From Mycobacterium sp. OAS707 (lineage in GTDB: Bacteria; Actinomycetota; Actinomycetes; Mycobacteriales; Mycobacteriaceae), in NCBI RefSeq assembly GCF_014873705.1, contig NZ_JADBDS010000006.1:372001-436000 (forward strand): a stretch of DNA of 64,000 bases, in the 5' to 3' direction. A model generated the notes under the pieces. It was given only the letters and a program-made list of their open reading frames with translations. It had not been told where the DNA came from and made no database searches. This document shows, piece by piece, positions 24,105 through 32,154 of the stretch (the first letter of the stretch is position 1; the number at the start of each line of letters is the position of its first letter). A program made the translations under genes and the position numbers.

Positions 24105-25571
24105 CTACAGCGTCAGGCCGGGGTAAAGCGGGTTGGCGGCCAGCAGTTCTGCAGCCCCGGCGTGCACCCGCTCGGCGGTGCCGTCGGCCAGCTTGTACTT
24201 CGCCTTCGATGTGCCCTCCGGCTGCGTGTTGGACAGCACCTCGACCATCAGCTCGGCGACGCGGTCGAAGTCGTCGGGGCCGAAGCCGCGAGTGGTCAGC
24301 GCCGGCGTGCCCAGCCGGATGCCGCTGGTGTACCAGGCGCCGTTGGGGTCGGCGGGGATCGAGTTGCGGTTGGTGACGACGCCGGAGTCCAACAGCGCCG
24401 ATTCGGCCTGGCGGCCGGTCAGCCCGAACGACGTCACGTCGAGCAGCACGATGTGATTGTCGGTGCCGCCGGTGACGAGGCGCGCGCCACGCTTGAGAAA
24501 CCCGTCGGCAAGCGCCTTGGCGTTGTCGGCGACCCGCTGCGCGTAGGCCTGGAACGAAGGCTGGCGCGCCTCGGCCAGCGCGACGGCCTTCGCCGCCATC
24601 ACGTGAGAAAGCGGTCCGCCCAACACCATTGGGCACCCCTTGTCGACGGCGTCGGAGTATTCGGCGGTCGCCAGCACCAGGCCGCCCCGCGGCCCGCGCA
24701 GCGACTTGTGCGTCGTGGTGGTGGTGACATGGGCGTGCGGCACCGGATTCTCGTCGCCGGTGAACACCTTGCCGGCGACGAGCCCTGCGAAGTGCGCCAT
24801 GTCGACCATCAGGGTGGCGCCCACCTCGTCGGCGATCTCGCGGAGCTTGGCGAAGTTGACCCGTCGCGGGTAGGCCGAGTACCCGCCGACCAGGATCAGC
24901 GGCTTGAATTCGCGGGCGGCCTTCGCGAGCGCGTCGTAGTCGAGCAGCTCGGTGTTCGGGTCGGTGCCATAGCTGCGCTGGTGAAACATCTTGCCCGAGA
25001 TGTTGGGCCGGAAGCCGTGGGTGAGGTGCCCACCCGCGTCCAGCGACATGCCGAGCAGCCGCTGGTTGCCCAGCTTGGCGCGCAGCTCCTCCCATTGCGC
25101 TTCGGTGAGGTCGTTGACGTTCTTGACGCCGACCTCGGCCAGCCCAGGACCTTCTACACGGGTGGCCAGGATCGCCCAGTACGCAACGAGGTTGGCGTCG
25201 ATGCCCGAGTGCGGCTGAACATAGGCATACGGCGAGCCGAACAGCTCGCGGGCGTGCTCGGCGGCCACTGTTTCGACGGTGTCGACGTTCTGGCAGCCGG
25301 CGTAGAACCGGTGCCCGATGGTGCCTTCTGCGTACTTGTCGGACAGCCAACTGCCCATGGTCAGCAACGCCGCCGGCGACGCGTAGTTCTCGGAGGCGAT
25401 CAGCTTCAGCGAATCACGTTGATCGGCAAGCTCTTTGCGCGTGGCCGCCGCGATGCGCGGCTCGACAGACTCGATGATCTGCAGAATCGAGCGGTAGGCG
25501 GCGCTTGCGGTGTCGGCGTACTCGGCGCCGGGAGCAGCGGTGGTGGTGGTCGCGGTCGAGTCTGCGGTCAT
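24105..25571 (-). CDS. glyA: serine hydroxymethyltransferase, long form
   Basis: 488 residues from ATG 25571. It converts serine and tetrahydrofolate to glycine and methylene-tetrahydrofolate with PLP. Family motifs: LIASENYAS, YAEGTIGHRFYAGC, VDMAHFAGLVAG and the PLP-lysine segment TTTTTTHKSLRGPRGG. It is about 60 residues longer than the usual form (about 425). The extra sequence includes an N-terminal extension and an insertion around VNDLTEAQWEELRAKLGNQ before GGHLTHG. It is at the position of M. tuberculosis glyA1, but the insertion marks another subtype. It starts 5 bp after the DUF885 stop and is probably co-transcribed with it. Confidence 0.93.
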   Translation of the reverse strand: MTADSTATTTTAAPGAEYADTASAAYRSILQIIESVEPRIAAATRKELADQRDSLKLIASENYASPAALLTMGSWLSDKYAEGTIGHRFYAGCQNVDTVETVAAEHARELFGSPYAYVQPHSGIDANLVAYWAILATRVEGPGLAEVGVKNVNDLTEAQWEELRAKLGNQRLLGMSLDAGGHLTHGFRPNISGKMFHQRSYGTDPNTELLDYDALAKAAREFKPLILVGGYSAYPRRVNFAKLREIADEVGATLMVDMAHFAGLVAGKVFTGDENPVPHAHVTTTTTHKSLRGPRGGLVLATAEYSDAVDKGCPMVLGGPLSHVMAAKAVALAEARQPSFQAYAQRVADNAKALADGFLKRGARLVTGGTDNHIVLLDVTSFGLTGRQAESALLDSGVVTNRNSIPADPNGAWYTSGIRLGTPALTTRGFGPDDFDRVAELMVEVLSNTQPEGTSKAKYKLADGTAERVHAGAAELLAANPLYPGLTL

Positions 25572-25576
25572 GCGGT

Positions 25577-26776
25577 TCAGCCTACTTTCCGCAGCGCCGA
25601 CGGAATCAGCGGCTCGTCCAGCAGTCGGCCGAAGCGTTGCGTGAGGCTGACGCCCTCGGGCCTGTCCTCCAGCCAGCCGCGCAACAACCGATAGCCCTCG
25701 ACATAGGTGCTGGTGTAGGCGCGCCACAACGGCGAGGAGAGGAACCGCAGCATCTGCCGGGCGCGGTCGTCGTTGACCAGCAGCCAGCGTTTGAGGAAGG
25801 CCACGACGTCGTCCACGTCTCGATGTTCGTCGTGCAGCATCAGCGCGGCGTCCTGGCGCACGTCGGCCAGCGCGGCTGAGGCCTCCGAGACCGCCTCGGC
25901 ACGTTCGCCGTCGAACCGCAGTCCGAGATCGGCGTAGATGTCGCGAGCCCAGCCACCCCAATCCGGCCCGATCGCGGCGTACAGCGCCAGGTCCGCCAGC
26001 CCCTCGGCCATCAGACACTGCGGCGTGTTCACCAGGAAGATCGTCTGCTCCGTCTGCCCCTTGCCCTCGACAAGGCCTGCCTCCTTGCGGCAGTGCTCGG
26101 TGTGGTGGCCGGGATAGGACTCGTGCGCGACCAACCGCGGCAGGTTGGACATCTGCTGCTTGAGGTCGGCGTTGACCGCGACGGTGGAGCGGTAGTCACC
26201 GAGGTAGTAGTTGAACCCCGACCACGGCTTGTCGGTGACCACCTCGTAGGTGATGGTTTCGGTGTCGGGCAACGGATATTCGGCGCGCACCCGGTCGCGC
26301 AGCGCGCTGGAGAACGCGTGGATGGCTTCCTCGAGCCGGTCAGGCGGGATCTCCTCTGCCGCGCGATAGTTCTGCATGCGCTCGGCGAGTGATCCACTGC
26401 CGGGCAGCGCTTCGTCGAGCTTGCGGTGGGCCTGCTCGTAGCGCGCGGGATCGCCCTTGGTGACGTGCACGTCGAAGTAGGCCTCGACTTCATCGACGAA
26501 CCCGACGTCTTGACCCGCGAATTTCTTCCCCGCGCACGCCAGCGCCCGCAGATGCGCCGCGACGTACTCCGCACGGTCCGGTTCGAGGTCGTCGGGGATC
26601 TCGGCAGCCAGGCGAGCTGCCTGGACGGCCAGGTCAGCGGGATCGGGGGCGGGCTCGTTCTGCACCTGATGACGCAGGGCGGGGTCTCCGGTGAAGGAGT
26701 CGACGTAGCCGTCCTCGATCCGGTCGAAGCGCAAACCGAGCAGCAGATATTCGCGAATGAGGGTGCCGGACTCCAT
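25577..26776 (-). CDS. DUF885 family protein, putative metallohydrolase
   Basis: 399 residues of the DUF885 family. The metal-binding type motif HESYPGHH lies near residue 220, with a later glutamate-rich segment (MAEGLADLALYAAIGPDW) that often supplies another ligand. The fold is predicted helical and related to M32/M3-like peptidases; the reaction is not established. The ATG at 26776 is preceded at 7 nt by TAGCGT on the minus strand. It is divergent from coaA across only 30 bp and directly upstream of glyA. Confidence 0.85.
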   Translation of the reverse strand: MESGTLIREYLLLGLRFDRIEDGYVDSFTGDPALRHQVQNEPAPDPADLAVQAARLAAEIPDDLEPDRAEYVAAHLRALACAGKKFAGQDVGFVDEVEAYFDVHVTKGDPARYEQAHRKLDEALPGSGSLAERMQNYRAAEEIPPDRLEEAIHAFSSALRDRVRAEYPLPDTETITYEVVTDKPWSGFNYYLGDYRSTVAVNADLKQQMSNLPRLVAHESYPGHHTEHCRKEAGLVEGKGQTEQTIFLVNTPQCLMAEGLADLALYAAIGPDWGGWARDIYADLGLRFDGERAEAVSEASAALADVRQDAALMLHDEHRDVDDVVAFLKRWLLVNDDRARQMLRFLSSPLWRAYTSTYVEGYRLLRGWLEDRPEGVSLTQRFGRLLDEPLIPSALRKVG

Positions 26777-26789
26777 GGCGACCACGCTA
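26777..26789 (-). promoter_or_regulatory. putative leaderless promoter of the DUF885 gene
   Basis: On the minus strand TAGCGT (26784-26789) ends 7 nt before the ATG at 26776. The whole divergent gap to coaA is 30 bp, so both promoters must be very compact. Confidence 0.5.
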
Positions 26790-26806
26790 ACTGCAAGACT
26801 GACCCC

Positions 26807-27745
26807 ATGCCGCGGCTGAGCGAGCCGAGCCCCTATGTGGAGTTCGACCGGAGTCAATGGCGCGCGCTGCGCATGTCGACGCCGATGAAATTGACCGAAG
26901 ACGAAGTGCTGCAGCTGCGGGGCCTCGGCGAGAAGCTGGACCTACTCGAGGTCGAAGAGGTCTACCTGCCGCTGGCCCGGTTGATCCACCTTCAGGTCGC
27001 AGCACGCCAGCGACTGTTCGCCGCGACCGCGGAGTTCCTCGGTGAGCCGCAGCAGAACCCGGATCGCCCGGTGCCGTTCGTCATCGGCGTGGCGGGCAGC
27101 GTGGCCGTCGGCAAGTCCACCACCGCCCGTGTGCTGCAAGCACTTCTGGCCCGATTCGAGCACCATTCCCAGGTCGACCTGGTCACCACCGATGGGTTCC
27201 TGTACCCCAACGCCGAGCTGACCCGTCGAAACCTGATGCACCGCAAGGGTTTTCCTGAGAGCTACGACCGCCGCGCGCTGATGCGGTTCGTGACGGCGGT
27301 GAAGTCAGGTGCCGACAAGGTGTGCGCGCCGGTTTACTCGCATCTGCTCTACGACATCGTGCCCGGCGAAAAGCAGATCATCAAACATCCCGACATCCTG
27401 ATTCTCGAGGGCCTCAACGTATTACAGACCGGTCCGGCGCTGATGGTTTCGGACCTGTTCGACTTCTCGGTGTACGTGGACGCCCGCATCGAGGACATCG
27501 AGCACTGGTACATCAACCGGTTCCTCGGGCTGCGCTCGACGGCGTTCGCCGATCCTGCGTCGCACTTCCACCACTACGCCACGCTGACCGATGAGGCCGC
27601 GGTGTTCGCGGCCCGCGACATCTGGCATTCGATCAACCGGCCCAACCTGATCGAGAACATCCTGCCGACGCGTCCCCGCGCGACGCTGGTGTTGCGCAAG
27701 GACGCCGACCACGCGATCAACCGGCTGCGGCTGCGCAAGCTCTAA
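26807..27745 (+). CDS. coaA: type I pantothenate kinase
   Basis: 312 residues, the same length as M. tuberculosis CoaA. It phosphorylates pantothenate, the first step of coenzyme A synthesis. The P-loop GVAGSVAVGKSTTAR is near residue 95, followed by VTTDGFLYPN, RKGFPESYD and ILEGLNVLQ. ATG 26807 gives the family N-terminus (MPRLSEPSPYVEFDR); the frame is open further upstream inside the divergent gene. A hairpin follows the stop. Confidence 0.96.
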   Translation: MPRLSEPSPYVEFDRSQWRALRMSTPMKLTEDEVLQLRGLGEKLDLLEVEEVYLPLARLIHLQVAARQRLFAATAEFLGEPQQNPDRPVPFVIGVAGSVAVGKSTTARVLQALLARFEHHSQVDLVTTDGFLYPNAELTRRNLMHRKGFPESYDRRALMRFVTAVKSGADKVCAPVYSHLLYDIVPGEKQIIKHPDILILEGLNVLQTGPALMVSDLFDFSVYVDARIEDIEHWYINRFLGLRSTAFADPASHFHHYATLTDEAAVFAARDIWHSINRPNLIENILPTRPRATLVLRKDADHAINRLRLRKL

Positions 27746-27773
27746 GCCCGCCGGCGCAGAGCCGAGCGGGCTT
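27744..27773. terminator. hairpin between coaA and the convergent membrane gene
   Basis: AAGCCCGC (27744-27751) and GCGGGCTT (27766-27773) form an 8-bp stem with a 14-nt loop, starting in the coaA stop codon and ending 13 bp before the convergent gene's stop. It probably serves both directions. Confidence 0.55.
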
Positions 27774-27786
27774 GAGCGGCAACGGC

Positions 27787-28197
27787 TTACGCCTTGGCGC
27801 GACGCCAGCCCTGATACTGCAACTCGGCCATCACCAGCGTGTAAACGCCGGCACCCAACGTGAGCACGATGCCGGTGGTGGTCAACGGGAGAACGTCGGC
27901 GAGGACGAATACGACGGACGCGACGGTGTAGAACGCGTTGCCTACGGCGATCACAATGCCTGCCCGTTTCACCGACGAACTCGCCGCCAATGCGAAAACA
28001 CCCACAGCGAAGGCGATGAAGAATGCGCTCACCGAGTACTCGAACGCTTTGGTGGTGCCTGACGTTTCCGCCAGCCAGCCCGCGAGCGGGATGCCGGCGA
28101 TACCCATGATCCCGCTGCAGGTCGCGTCGAGGCGCAGAGCGAAGCGCAAAAACGAGTCGCTGGACTGCGCGAGTTTCGGTGTGGAGATGGCGGTCAT
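27787..28197 (-). CDS. four-helix membrane protein, tandem copy 1
   Basis: 136 residues with four predicted transmembrane helices after a conserved N-terminus (SSDSFLRFALRLDATCSGIMG). The adjacent gene at 28288 encodes a paralogue with the same start pattern. AAGGAAAT precedes ATG 28197. Small four-helix membrane proteins of this kind are common in mycobacteria; no function is known. It is transcribed in the same direction as its paralogue, with a 90-bp gap. Confidence 0.8.
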   Translation of the reverse strand: MTAISTPKLAQSSDSFLRFALRLDATCSGIMGIAGIPLAGWLAETSGTTKAFEYSVSAFFIAFAVGVFALAASSSVKRAGIVIAVGNAFYTVASVVFVLADVLPLTTTGIVLTLGAGVYTLVMAELQYQGWRRAKA

Positions 28198-28287
28198 GAA
28201 ATTTCCTTTCTTGTTGGGTGAGTACCGGTTCCGGAGCCGACGCAGCAACCTCTTACAACGGCGGCTCCGGACCCAGTCATGCGGGAG

Positions 28288-28695
28288 TCACGCGAGACGG
28301 CGCACTCCGAGGTACTGGGCGTAGGCGAAGGCGAGGGTGGCGACCGTGAATGCGACCGCCGCGACCACGCCGAGTTCGGTCAGCGGCAGCCACCCGGCGA
28401 TCAGCACCACGGTGACGAGCACCGCGAACGCGATGTTTCCGGCCAGCACGCTGACGCCGACGCGGCGGACATCGGACAGGCCGGCCGCGAGGTAGAGCGC
28501 GGCGCCGTAGCCCACCAACGCGGTGCCGCCGATGAACTCCGACGTCGACGACAGACCGGACAGTCGTGACAGCGGATCGGCCGCCATCGCGACGAGCAGC
28601 CCGAGACCGCCGCACAGGGTGGCGTCGGCGCGAAGGGCGAAACGCAGTAACGAGTCGGTGCTTTCCCGGACCGGGCGGGTGTTGATTGCCGTCAT
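28288..28695 (-). CDS. four-helix membrane protein, tandem copy 2
   Basis: 135 residues, four predicted membrane helices, and the N-terminal block STDSLLRFALRADATLCGGL shared with the downstream copy. A tandem duplication with substantial divergence explains the pair. The function is unknown. Start ATG 28695 gives MTAINTRPV, matching MTAISTPKL of the other copy. Confidence 0.8.
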   Translation of the reverse strand: MTAINTRPVRESTDSLLRFALRADATLCGGLGLLVAMAADPLSRLSGLSSTSEFIGGTALVGYGAALYLAAGLSDVRRVGVSVLAGNIAFAVLVTVVLIAGWLPLTELGVVAAVAFTVATLAFAYAQYLGVRRLA

Positions 28696-28764
28696 GGCTC
28701 TGAGATTGCTCAGAATGCACTGCCAGATCGACGCCGGACGCTGCCAGCTACTGCCAACAGCAGG

Positions 28765-30117
28765 TCAGACGTCTTGCGCCGCGACCAGATTGCCGCGCAG
28801 ATCCGCGGCGATCAGCCGGGCGGCGGCGTTCTGCCAGTTGTGCAGCGACCGCTGCGGCACCTCGGTGACGAACCACTGCCAGGCCTGCCTCGCGACGGGG
28901 TCCAGCCCTGAGGCGGTGGCATTCTGCGCGTAGGCGCGCACCCCGACGACGTACGGGAAGTACAGCGAGTTGTAGTGGCGCCACTGCTCGGTGGTGCCGA
29001 AGTCGCCGCCGTCGCGCGGCTTGAGCCGTGCGATGTGGTCGGCCAGCAGCGCCTTGAGTTCGTTGGCCCGCTCGAGCGGTGCGTCGGGCGCGCCGCGGGC
29101 GGCCAGCCGCTCGTCGATGATCGGCAGTGCGGTCAGCGGGCTGGCGACGAGCTTGGACAGGTCGCCGTAGTGCCCGAGCGCGCGACGGGTGAGGCGGACG
29201 AAGGTGTCGTCATCGACGCCGTCGAGCGGGTTGGCCGCCCGTCTGGCCAGTGCGGCCTCGGTATCGCGCAGTGCCGCACGGTCGGCCCGCAGATCTGGCG
29301 AGCGGGAGAACGCGACGCGGTCGAGCAACGCGGCCAGCGGATCGGCGAGCACGTTGATCGCGATCGCGATGCCGAGGCTGGTGAACAGGAGGACCGTCAG
29401 CGCTGTCTGTTGCCCGGACACGGCAAGACCGATCAACAGCTGACCGCCGAACAGCAGCGCCACCACGGCCGTCGCCGCGAACGACCGCAGCATGTCGGCC
29501 CGCAGCGCCTGGCCCTCGTCGAACGCGTCCCACATCGCGACCGCCAAGCCGAGCACTCCGACGTCGAACCCCGTGGACGCCAACGCAATCCAGCTCGGGA
29601 CCAGACCCAGCGGGATCACGACGATCGCATTGGCCAGCGCGAAGAACAGCGTGCCGATGACGACGAAGCCCGTGACGCGCCCAGGCGTGCGCTGCAGCAC
29701 CGCCACGATCATCGCGCCCAGCGTGGACAACGAGATCGCCGCGAACATCACCCAGTGACCGAGCCGCACCGGTCCGTCGACATTGCCCGCCATCACGGCG
29801 CCGAACAGTGCGACGGCGCCGACACCGGCCACGAGCGTGATCTCGCCTGCCCGGCTGCGCCAACTATCGGATGGCCGGCACAGTTCAAGCAGGACGGCGA
29901 ACCATGCGATGCCGGGCACTGCGACCAGATAGATCTCGACGCGGCTCAGTGCGTCCAGACCGCTGGTCACCCGCACCGCGTCGAGGGCGACCACCACCGC
30001 GAAACTGGTCAGGCCGATCGCGGCGAGAACCAGCACCGGCTTGCGTGGATCGCGGGCCAGCAGATAGAGGCCCAACCACCAGCTGAGCGAGAAGACCATC
30101 GCTGACAGCGCAGCCAT
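28765..30117 (-). CDS. polytopic membrane protein with cytoplasmic C-terminal domain
   Basis: 450 residues. About eight hydrophobic helices cover residues 1-260, like the membrane part of some sensor kinases. A soluble C-terminal region of about 190 residues follows, mostly helical, with conserved-looking tryptophans and tyrosines (WRHYNSLYFPYVVGVRAYAQ, QRSLHNWQNAAARLIAADL). There is no histidine-kinase, HTH or transporter motif, so I do not recognise the family. It is 15 bp downstream of the prenyl-diphosphate synthase gene and probably co-transcribed. Confidence 0.75.
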   Translation of the reverse strand: MAALSAMVFSLSWWLGLYLLARDPRKPVLVLAAIGLTSFAVVVALDAVRVTSGLDALSRVEIYLVAVPGIAWFAVLLELCRPSDSWRSRAGEITLVAGVGAVALFGAVMAGNVDGPVRLGHWVMFAAISLSTLGAMIVAVLQRTPGRVTGFVVIGTLFFALANAIVVIPLGLVPSWIALASTGFDVGVLGLAVAMWDAFDEGQALRADMLRSFAATAVVALLFGGQLLIGLAVSGQQTALTVLLFTSLGIAIAINVLADPLAALLDRVAFSRSPDLRADRAALRDTEAALARRAANPLDGVDDDTFVRLTRRALGHYGDLSKLVASPLTALPIIDERLAARGAPDAPLERANELKALLADHIARLKPRDGGDFGTTEQWRHYNSLYFPYVVGVRAYAQNATASGLDPVARQAWQWFVTEVPQRSLHNWQNAAARLIAADLRGNLVAAQDV

Positions 30118-30132
30118 GGCTCAAGTGTGGCA

Positions 30133-30924
30133 CTACATGCCGTACCGGCGATGGCGCGCGGTGTAATCGCGCAGCGCCCGAAGGAAGTCCACCCTCCGGA
30201 ACTCCGGCCAGTACGCCTCGGTGAACCACATCTCCGAGTAGGCGCTCTGCCACAGCAGAAAGCCGGACAGCCGCTGCTCCCCCGAAGTCCGGATCACCAG
30301 GTCGGGATCGGGCTGTCCTGACGTGTAGAGGTTCTCGGAGATGGCGTCGACGTTGATCGCCTCGATCAGCTGGTCGCCGGTGGCACCGTTGGCCAACTCC
30401 TTGCTGAGCAACTGGCGCACGGCATCGACGATCTCCTGGCGGCCGCCGTAGCCGACGGCGAGGTTGACATGAAAGCCGCTGCCGTTGCCGTTCGTGGACT
30501 CCACGGCCTCGCGCAGCCGCCGCGCGGGTTCCTCGCCGATCAGCTCGAGGTCGCCGACCGTGCGCACGCTCCACCGGTTGGCCGGTGCGCAGATCTCCTC
30601 GGTGACGTCGGTGATGATCTCGATCAGCGATGCCAGCTCACCCGCGTCACGCTGCAGGTTTTCGGTGGAAAGCAGGTAAACCGTGGCCATCTCGATGCCG
30701 GCCTCCTGGCACCAGCGCAGCATCTCGGCGATCTTGCGGGCGCCCATCCGGTAGCCGTAGCTGACGTCGTCGTGACCGGCATCACGTGCCCATCGTCGGT
30801 TACCGTCACACAGCACCGCGATGTGGCGGGGCAGTTCAGTTTTCGAGGACGCCAGTCCCTGACGCAGCCGCATCTCGTAGAGGCGGTACATCGGTTCCTT
30901 GAGACGAGGAGGAATGATGTCCAC
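30133..30924 (-). CDS. short-chain Z-isoprenyl diphosphate synthase (UPP synthase family)
   Basis: 263 residues of the cis-prenyltransferase family. Motifs: HIAVLCDGNRRWAR (the DGNRRWA diphosphate site), STENLQR, and the C-terminal DLVIRTSGEQRLSGFLLWQ plus SEMWFTEAYWPEF. By length and synteny it corresponds to Rv1086, described as making omega,E,Z-farnesyl diphosphate, the precursor of decaprenyl phosphate carriers. GTG 30924 gives the start MDIIPPRLKEP seen in mycobacterial relatives, and TAGTCT sits 8 nt before it. It is divergent from hemolysin III. Confidence 0.93.
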   Translation of the reverse strand: MDIIPPRLKEPMYRLYEMRLRQGLASSKTELPRHIAVLCDGNRRWARDAGHDDVSYGYRMGARKIAEMLRWCQEAGIEMATVYLLSTENLQRDAGELASLIEIITDVTEEICAPANRWSVRTVGDLELIGEEPARRLREAVESTNGNGSGFHVNLAVGYGGRQEIVDAVRQLLSKELANGATGDQLIEAINVDAISENLYTSGQPDPDLVIRTSGEQRLSGFLLWQSAYSEMWFTEAYWPEFRRVDFLRALRDYTARHRRYGM

Positions 30925-30938
30925 GAGGATCCAGACTA
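30925..30938 (-). promoter_or_regulatory. putative leaderless promoter of the prenyl synthase
   Basis: On the minus strand TAGTCT (30933-30938) ends 8 nt before the GTG at 30924. There is no recognisable Shine-Dalgarno sequence. Confidence 0.4.
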
Positions 30939-30979
30939 CTGTTTCGGTCGAAGACCCCCATGGCATTGAGGGAGGTGAC

Positions 30980-31717
30980 ATGGCCCAGATCGATACGGCC
31001 GACGAGGCCCAGCAACAACCGGCCCGCGTATACGCAGAAGACTTTCCCGAAGCCGTCGTCGACGGTGTCGAGAAGTTCCTCGGCAGGCCGCGATTGCGTG
31101 GGTGGATCCACGTCTACGCAGCCGTTGTCGCGTTCATCGCGGGCGCCGCGCTGGTGTCGGTGTCGTGGGCGGTGGAATCGACGCGCGCCGGGCTGGCGAC
31201 ACTGCTCTACACGTTCACGATCGTGGCGATGTTCGCCGTCAGCGGTACTTATCACCGGGTGACCTGGGAGTCGGCGACGGCGCGCAAGTGGATGAAGCGC
31301 GCCGACCACTCCATGATCTTCGTGTTCATCGCGGGCAGCTACACGCCGTTCGCCTTGCTGGCGCTGCCGGAGCGCAGCGGTTGGGTGCTGTTCTGGATCG
31401 TCTGGGGCGGCGCGATCGCCGGGGTGCTGCTCAAGATGTTCTGGCCGTCGGCGCCCCGCTGGGTGGGCGTGCCGCTGTATCTGTTGCTCGGCTGGGTGGC
31501 CGCCTGGTTCGTCGGGCCGATCATGGACGGCGCGGGCGTCGCGGCTCTGGTGTTGTTGATCGTCGGCGGCGCGCTCTACAGCATCGGCGGCGTGCTCTAC
31601 GCCCTCAAGTGGCCCAACCCCTGGCCGACGACATTCGGCCACCACGAGTTCTTCCACGCCTGCACCGCGGTCGCGGCGATCTGCCACTACATCGCGATGT
31701 GGTTCGCCGTCTTCTGA
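30980..31717 (+). CDS. hemolysin III family (PAQR-like) membrane protein
   Basis: 245 residues with seven predicted transmembrane helices. Family motifs are SGTYHRVTWES near residue 90 and the late GHHEFFHACTAVAAICHYIAM, which carry the conserved Ser-x3-His and His-x3-His metal-site residues of the CREST/PAQR superfamily. Homologue of Rv1085c by order. Its molecular role in bacteria is unsettled. ATG 30980 has GGAGG 4 bp upstream, so it is preferred to in-frame starts at 30899. The stop is followed at once by a 53-bp palindromic repeat. Confidence 0.92.
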   Translation: MAQIDTADEAQQQPARVYAEDFPEAVVDGVEKFLGRPRLRGWIHVYAAVVAFIAGAALVSVSWAVESTRAGLATLLYTFTIVAMFAVSGTYHRVTWESATARKWMKRADHSMIFVFIAGSYTPFALLALPERSGWVLFWIVWGGAIAGVLLKMFWPSAPRWVGVPLYLLLGWVAAWFVGPIMDGAGVAALVLLIVGGALYSIGGVLYALKWPNPWPTTFGHHEFFHACTAVAAICHYIAMWFAVF

Positions 31718-31770
31718 GTGGTTTCGGCGCGGTTATCCACGCTCAGCGACGGTAAGCGCGCCGAAATCAC
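31718..31770. repeat. 53-bp nested palindrome, copy A2
   Basis: GTGGTTTCGGCGCG (31718-31731) pairs with CGCGCCGAAATCAC (31757-31770) with one mismatch. The centre GTTATCCACGCTCAGCGACGG matches copy A1 at 16864-16916 except for two substitutions and carries the nested CGCT/AGCG. It exactly fills the gap between two convergent stop codons and could act as a bidirectional terminator. Confidence 0.8.
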
Positions 31771-32141
31771 TAGAACGTTGTGACGTTGTCCTGGCTCCAG
31801 TAGGCCTTCATCGACGCGATCTTGGCGTCGTCGTCGAAGGTCATGGTGCTGATGATGTCGATACGCATCCCGTTGCCGCCGAAGTCGAGCGACAGCGTCC
31901 AGTGAAACGCCGCCTCGTTGCCGAGCGCGCGCAGCGTCAGGACGTCGGTCTGAGCCTTGACGTTCTCGATCGCGCCGTAGAAGCCGCGGATAGCCTGGCG
32001 GCCGATGTGCACCTCGCCGCCGACGGGATCCTCGACGGTGGCGTCGTCGGCGTAGAGCGACGCGACCTCATCGGGCTGTCCCTTCGAGACGAAGTCCAGG
32101 TAGCGGGTGACGGTCTGGGTGATGTCCTCGGCGCTCGGCAT
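31770..32141 (-). CDS. ketosteroid isomerase-like (SnoaL/NTF2 fold) protein
   Basis: 123 residues in the NTF2-like fold. The pattern RYLDFVSKGQPDEVASLYAD then DDATVEDPVGGE resembles steroid delta-isomerase, where a Tyr and an Asp at about these positions form the active site, and LSLDFGGNGMRIDIISTMTF is the later strand region. The enzyme could isomerise a steroid or polyketide ketone; the actual substrate is unknown. Start ATG 32141 has TAGCGT 7 nt upstream, so it seems to have its own leaderless promoter right after the DUF255 gene. Confidence 0.82.
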   Translation of the reverse strand: MPSAEDITQTVTRYLDFVSKGQPDEVASLYADDATVEDPVGGEVHIGRQAIRGFYGAIENVKAQTDVLTLRALGNEAAFHWTLSLDFGGNGMRIDIISTMTFDDDAKIASMKAYWSQDNVTTF

Positions 32142-32154
32142 GGCCGAGACGCTA
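32142..32154 (-). promoter_or_regulatory. putative leaderless promoter of the isomerase-like gene
   Basis: On the minus strand TAGCGT (32149-32154) ends 7 nt before the ATG at 32141. It overlaps the end of the upstream DUF255 gene (stop at 32152-32154). Confidence 0.5.

Noticed and set aside
23827..25350. Long open frame on the minus strand overlapping glyA and desA2
   Set aside because: It is a different frame of the glyA gene; its translation is Arg/Ala-rich without motifs, as expected from high-GC codon bias.
28975..30105. 376-residue plus-strand frame opposite the membrane protein at 28765-30117
   Set aside because: The minus strand encodes regular transmembrane helices; the plus frame is Gln/Arg/His-rich and featureless.
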